Shown here: positions 61,280 to 64,000 of the stretch, in pieces
Position numbering within the stretch: the stretch's first letter is position 1
Layout of the letters: every line of letters starts with the position of its first letter
Origin: Myxococcus stipitatus
GTDB lineage: Bacteria > Myxococcota > Myxococcia > Myxococcales > Myxococcaceae
Direction of reading: 5' to 3'
Length of the DNA stretch: 64,000 nt
Assembly (NCBI RefSeq): GCF_037414475.1
Contig: NZ_CP147913.1
Span: forward strand, 9,434,501 to 9,498,500
Notes under the pieces: generated by a model
The model's input: the letters and a program-made list of their open reading frames with translations, nothing else
Database searches by the model: none
Told to the model about the DNA's origin: nothing
Translations under genes and position numbers: made by a program

Positions 61280-62659
61280 TTGGGACCCGTGGACACTGTC
61301 TGGCCCACAACTCCGCTGGATGCGGCACGCCTGGGGCGTCCCTCGCGGAGGGGGGCGACGGCGGCATTGGAGGCACACATCGCGGTGCTGCGTGGCGAGC
61401 CCCTGAAGGCGGCGCTCGCCAATGCGCTTCGTGACGCGGACGGGCTTGGCGGGCAGGAGCGCCGGTTCGCGGCCCTGGTGGTCCGTGAGTTGTCGCGGCA
61501 CCAGCGCCTGTTGGACCTGGCCTCGCGAACCCTGGGGCATCCTCCCGGGAAGCTGGGGCTGACCGAGGACCAGGCCCTGGTGCGCTATGCGCTGTGGCGC
61601 CGCCTCTTTTGTGGAGAGAACTGGGCGCGCATCGGTCCGGAGGTCCGGCTGCCCGGGCCTGTTCGGCCGCGCACCATCAAGGACGACCTTCTCCAGGGCG
61701 TGGTGGAGTCGCCACTTCCCGAGCCGCCACTTCCGGATTCCCACGTGGAGCGGCTCGCGGTCCGCTACTCGTTCCCGAACTGGCTGGTGCAGAAGCTGGC
61801 GCAGGCCTATCCGGAGCCGGTGCTCGAGGGGCTCCTGGTCTCCTTGGATGAAGATCCAGGTCTTCACTTCCGAGTCCGCCCTCCTGGGACGCGGGATGCG
61901 GTGCTCGCCGCGCTCATTGATGAAGGAGTCGCGGCGGAGGCGGTGCCCGCGGCGCCCGATGCGGTCCGGGTGGTGGATGCGAGCCACCGCGTCTTCGAGA
62001 CGCGCGTCATGAAGACGGGGCGGCTCCAGGTCCAGGACGTGGGCAGCCAGCTCATCTCCGAGGTGTGTCGTCCGGTGGGGGGCTCGCTGACGGGGCTCAC
62101 CGTGGCGGATGTCTGCGCGGGCGCGGGTGGCAAGACGCTGGCGCTGGCGGACTTCGTCGGTCCTTCGGGGAAGGTGCTCGCGGGAGATCGCTCCCGGCGC
62201 CGGTTGGCCGAGGCTCGTGAGCGGGTGCGCCACTTCTCCCTGCGGCAGGTGGCCTTCCCCCAGCCGATGCCGCTGTCCGAGGCGGACGTCCTCCTTATTG
62301 ATGCGCCGTGCAGCGGCACGGGCTCGCTGGCTCGGGAGCCTGATCAGAAGTGGAAGCTGACCGCGCAGGAGATCTCCAAGTTCCAGACGACTCAGTCGGA
62401 GCTCCTGGAGGAGGTTTCTCGCCAGGTGAAGCACGGCGCACTCATCGTCTACGCCACCTGCTCGGTGTTGCCCGAGGAGGATGAAGCCGTCGTCGAGGGC
62501 TTCCTGGCGAAGCATCCGGAGTTCACGCTGGAGCCGGTCTCGGACGTGCTCGGGGCGGAGCAGGCCGCGCTTGCCGTACAGGGGCCGTACCTCAAGGCGC
62601 TGCCGCCGCGTGTGCCGGGGGGCGGGTTCTTCGCCGCGAGGCTCCGCCGGACTCGGTAG
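61280..62659 (+). CDS. rsmB: 16S rRNA (cytosine-C5)-methyltransferase, RsmB-like
   Basis: A 459-residue protein. Residues about 25-140 are a NusB-like helical domain. The methyltransferase follows: SAM-binding VADVCAGAGGKTLALA, and the two catalytic cysteines Cys344 in DAPCSGTGS and Cys394 in YATCSVLPEE. The layout fits RsmB, which methylates C967 of 16S rRNA. I use TTG 61280 (AAGGG upstream); GTG 61289 is nearly as good. It starts ten bases after the receiver-cupin gene and may be in its operon. Assignment to RsmB rather than another RsmB/RsmF member rests on the NusB-like domain. Confidence 0.88.
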   Translation: MGPVDTVWPTTPLDAARLGRPSRRGATAALEAHIAVLRGEPLKAALANALRDADGLGGQERRFAALVVRELSRHQRLLDLASRTLGHPPGKLGLTEDQALVRYALWRRLFCGENWARIGPEVRLPGPVRPRTIKDDLLQGVVESPLPEPPLPDSHVERLAVRYSFPNWLVQKLAQAYPEPVLEGLLVSLDEDPGLHFRVRPPGTRDAVLAALIDEGVAAEAVPAAPDAVRVVDASHRVFETRVMKTGRLQVQDVGSQLISEVCRPVGGSLTGLTVADVCAGAGGKTLALADFVGPSGKVLAGDRSRRRLAEARERVRHFSLRQVAFPQPMPLSEADVLLIDAPCSGTGSLAREPDQKWKLTAQEISKFQTTQSELLEEVSRQVKHGALIVYATCSVLPEEDEAVVEGFLAKHPEFTLEPVSDVLGAEQAALAVQGPYLKALPPRVPGGGFFAARLRRTR

Positions 62660-62721
62660 GGTTGACAGTCCTGGAGCCCACACGCTACGCCAGCGTTGGT
62701 TCTTCAAGGGGTGATACCCAC

Positions 62722-63123
62722 GTGGCGGCCGACGCGAAGCAGTCCGAAGTGATGAAGCAGATCAATGAGGCCTTCCAATCCGCGCAGGCGCGGCTGACGC
62801 AGCTGCGCGACGCGGTGGAGCGCAACACGGACCTCGCTCGCGCGAACGCCAAGGCCACCGTCCTCAAGGACCAGAAGGACCGCGCCCTGAAGGAACTGGG
62901 CGAACTGGTCTACCGGCAGATCCAGAAGGGGAAGCTGGAGCTCCCCGCCGGTTTTGCTTCGGCGCTCAAGGCCATTGAGGCGGCCGAGCAGGCGGCCGAG
63001 GCGCACGCTCGGGAGCTGACCGACATCCTTCGGGAGGGGGAAGAGGTCGCTGAGCGGTTGAAGGTTGGAAAAAATGCACCGAAGCCTCAAACAGTTCTGG
63101 CACCTGGGAACAAGAGGCGGTAG
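62722..63123 (+). CDS. Small coiled-coil protein, 133 aa
   Basis: A highly helical protein: SEVMKQINEAFQSAQARLTQLR, then KDQKDRALKELGELVYRQIQ, and a C-terminal helix EEVAERLKVG. The heptad pattern indicates a long coiled coil. No membrane helix or signal. The start is GTG 62722 with AAGGGG upstream; a TTG at 62662 would add 20 residues lacking structure. It lies between rsmB and tRNA-Ala on the same strand and could be a cytoskeletal or scaffold protein. No family recognised. Confidence 0.72.
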   Translation: MAADAKQSEVMKQINEAFQSAQARLTQLRDAVERNTDLARANAKATVLKDQKDRALKELGELVYRQIQKGKLELPAGFASALKAIEAAEQAAEAHARELTDILREGEEVAERLKVGKNAPKPQTVLAPGNKRR

Positions 63124-63178
63124 AAGGCACCCACTTTCGACGTCGGGCCGCTCCCCAAGGCGGCCAGCAGCAAAAGAC

Positions 63179-63251
<73 letters not shown>

Positions 63252-63263
63252 CTCTGAAATAGG

Positions 63264-63303
63264 AAGGCCCGCCTGGGAAACCCGGCGGGCCTTTTTCTTT
63301 TCC
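63264..63303 (+). terminator. Strong intrinsic terminator after tRNA-Ala
   Basis: A ten-base-pair stem (AAGGCCCGCC at 63264-63273 with GGCGGGCCTT at 63284-63293), ten-base loop and a T-rich tract (TTTTTCTTTT) directly after it. It ends the tRNA-Ala transcript 13 bases after the mature 3' end. Confidence 0.95.
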
Positions 63304-63534
63304 GGCGTCTTCGCCGCGGCTCCGACTTACTTTTTCGACCGGGCCCGAGGACACGGCGTGACGGCTCTGGTGTTTCCTTCGGAAAACTCGCCGAGTCGTG
63401 TGGGGACTGATCCAAACGTGGCGATGGCGGACTCTGGGTTGCCAATGAAGTTGGGCGGTGACTGTGCGTCGGCGAACGAAGATGCTGCGCCATCGCGAGA
63501 TTCTCGGGTATGGGGGCTCGCGAGAGGCCGAGTG

Positions 63535-64000
63535 ATGCGCAGACACCTGGATCGAGGCGTGACAGTGGCGCTGGTACTCGCGGCCGGACTGTCCGCCGCG
63601 CAGTTCACACCGGGCTCCACGGGGCAGGGCGGGGGCGCAACGCCGGGCACGACGGGAACGGGTGGCTCGAATTCGGGCACGACGGGAACGGGGACCTCGA
63701 GCGGCACGTCCGGGTCGACCGGAACCGGAACCAGCGGTGTCCCCTCGACGGGGACAGGGGCGAATCCCTCCACCCCGGGGCCCGCCGCGCCGAGAACTCC
63801 GGCCCCCACGACGAATCCCAACGCGGGCACGGTCATTCCTCCATCCCCTCCGGTGATTGCGCCGGAGACCGTGGACAATGCGACCAGCCCCCCGGATGGA
63901 CGGGCAGTCTCTCCGGCGCCGATGAAGGAGACTGCGCGCGAGGCGCAGCAGGCCACCGAGAAGGTGAGCCAGACGCCTGACTCGGAGGGGGCTCCGGCGA
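63535..64000 (+). CDS. Exported low-complexity Gly/Thr/Ser/Pro-rich protein (N-terminal part only)
   Basis: An open frame of 155 codons that runs off the right edge. It has a basic start (MRRHLDRGV), a hydrophobic signal (ALVLAAGLSAAQ) and then a repeat-rich segment with GTTGTGG and SGTTGTGT blocks, a Pro-rich linker (APRTPAPTTNPNAG) and a helical end with AREAQQATEKVSQ. The frame on the other strand is a shadow. ATG 63535 has GAGAGG upstream. Likely an envelope or surface protein; the functional part is beyond the window. Confidence 0.72.
   Translation, partial: MRRHLDRGVTVALVLAAGLSAAQFTPGSTGQGGGATPGTTGTGGSNSGTTGTGTSSGTSGSTGTGTSGVPSTGTGANPSTPGPAAPRTPAPTTNPNAGTVIPPSPPVIAPETVDNATSPPDGRAVSPAPMKETAREAQQATEKVSQTPDSEGAPA
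63644..63692 (+). repeat. Direct repeat with 30-base period in the low-complexity gene
   Basis: A 19-base sequence, CGGGCACGACGGGAACGGG, occurs at 63644-63662 and 63674-63692. The unit encodes a Gly-Thr-Thr-Gly-Thr-Gly peptide, so copy number could change by slippage or recombination. Confidence 0.8.

Noticed and set aside
63428-63444. GG-N10-GC with TTGC before the low-complexity gene
   Set aside because: The -24 half matches only GG; too weak in GC-rich DNA.
63327-63956. 209-codon minus-strand frame rich in Pro and Val
   Set aside because: It is antisense to the exported low-complexity gene, which has a signal peptide and better start; the Pro/Val composition is the reverse image of its Gly/Thr repeats.

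Overview
This window is chromosomal DNA from a myxobacterium, most likely the Myxococcus/Corallococcus/Pyxidicoccus group. The basis is very high GC with strong third-position bias, many GTG and some TTG starts, a dense set of eukaryote-like Ser/Thr kinases beside a sigma-54 activator, many lipoproteins and TPR proteins, and DUF4331, DUF4382 and PEGA-domain proteins. I see no insertion sequence, prophage, integrase or CRISPR array. The genus is an inference.

Layout. 1-6.9 kb: the N-terminal end of glgE, an ECF sigma factor fused in one operon to a two-component system, a small unknown gene and three exported or lipoprotein genes. 6.9-15.5 kb: an FHA-domain sigma-54 activator diverging from three tandem paralogous transmembrane Ser/Thr kinases; the second has lost its TPR tail to another frame. 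15.5-24.8 kb: a TPR membrane protein with an exported DUF4331 protein, a lipoprotein alpha-amylase, and small conserved genes (PHP, FmdB, Cys-rich). 25.1-31.3 kb: a Fur-family regulator with a TlpA-like lipoprotein, ftsB coupled to a GAF/GGDEF diguanylate cyclase, a methyltransferase and a HAD-type nucleotidase. 31.3-38 kb: one same-strand run holding a zinc-ribbon protein, a PEGA-tailed pseudokinase, a NarL-type regulator, a catalytic/non-catalytic M16 peptidase pair and an RluA pseudouridine synthase. 38-40.7 kb: a lipoprotein/outer-membrane pair and a double zinc-finger protein.

40.9-49.3 kb is mostly housekeeping: an MlaE-MlaF-MlaD lipid transporter (with a good sigma-54 promoter inside the operon), a PfkB kinase, a PilZ protein, a metallophosphoesterase, phosphatidylserine decarboxylase and histidyl-tRNA synthetase. 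49.5-54.9 kb holds the most unusual system: overlapping genes for a soluble S26B-type serine peptidase, a PqqD/RRE-like protein, a lipoprotein, a 1038-aa exported beta-propeller protein, a 60-aa peptide that looks like a RiPP precursor, and an HprK-like kinase, running on into miaA. 55.9-64 kb: an HdeD-like membrane protein, an FAD-oxidoreductase/receiver fusion with a REC-GGDEF regulator, a TPR membrane protein, tRNA-Leu(CAA), a receiver-cupin protein, an RsmB-type rRNA methyltransferase, a small coiled-coil protein, tRNA-Ala(GGC) with a strong terminator, and the start of a low-complexity exported protein.

Themes. Signalling dominates: four kinase-fold proteins, two GGDEF cyclases with intact inhibitory sites plus a PilZ effector, five receiver domains and one sigma-54 activator. 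Envelope biology is second: lipid transport, phospholipid synthesis, and many lipoproteins and outer-membrane proteins. All functional statements are from reading the sequence; no database search was run.
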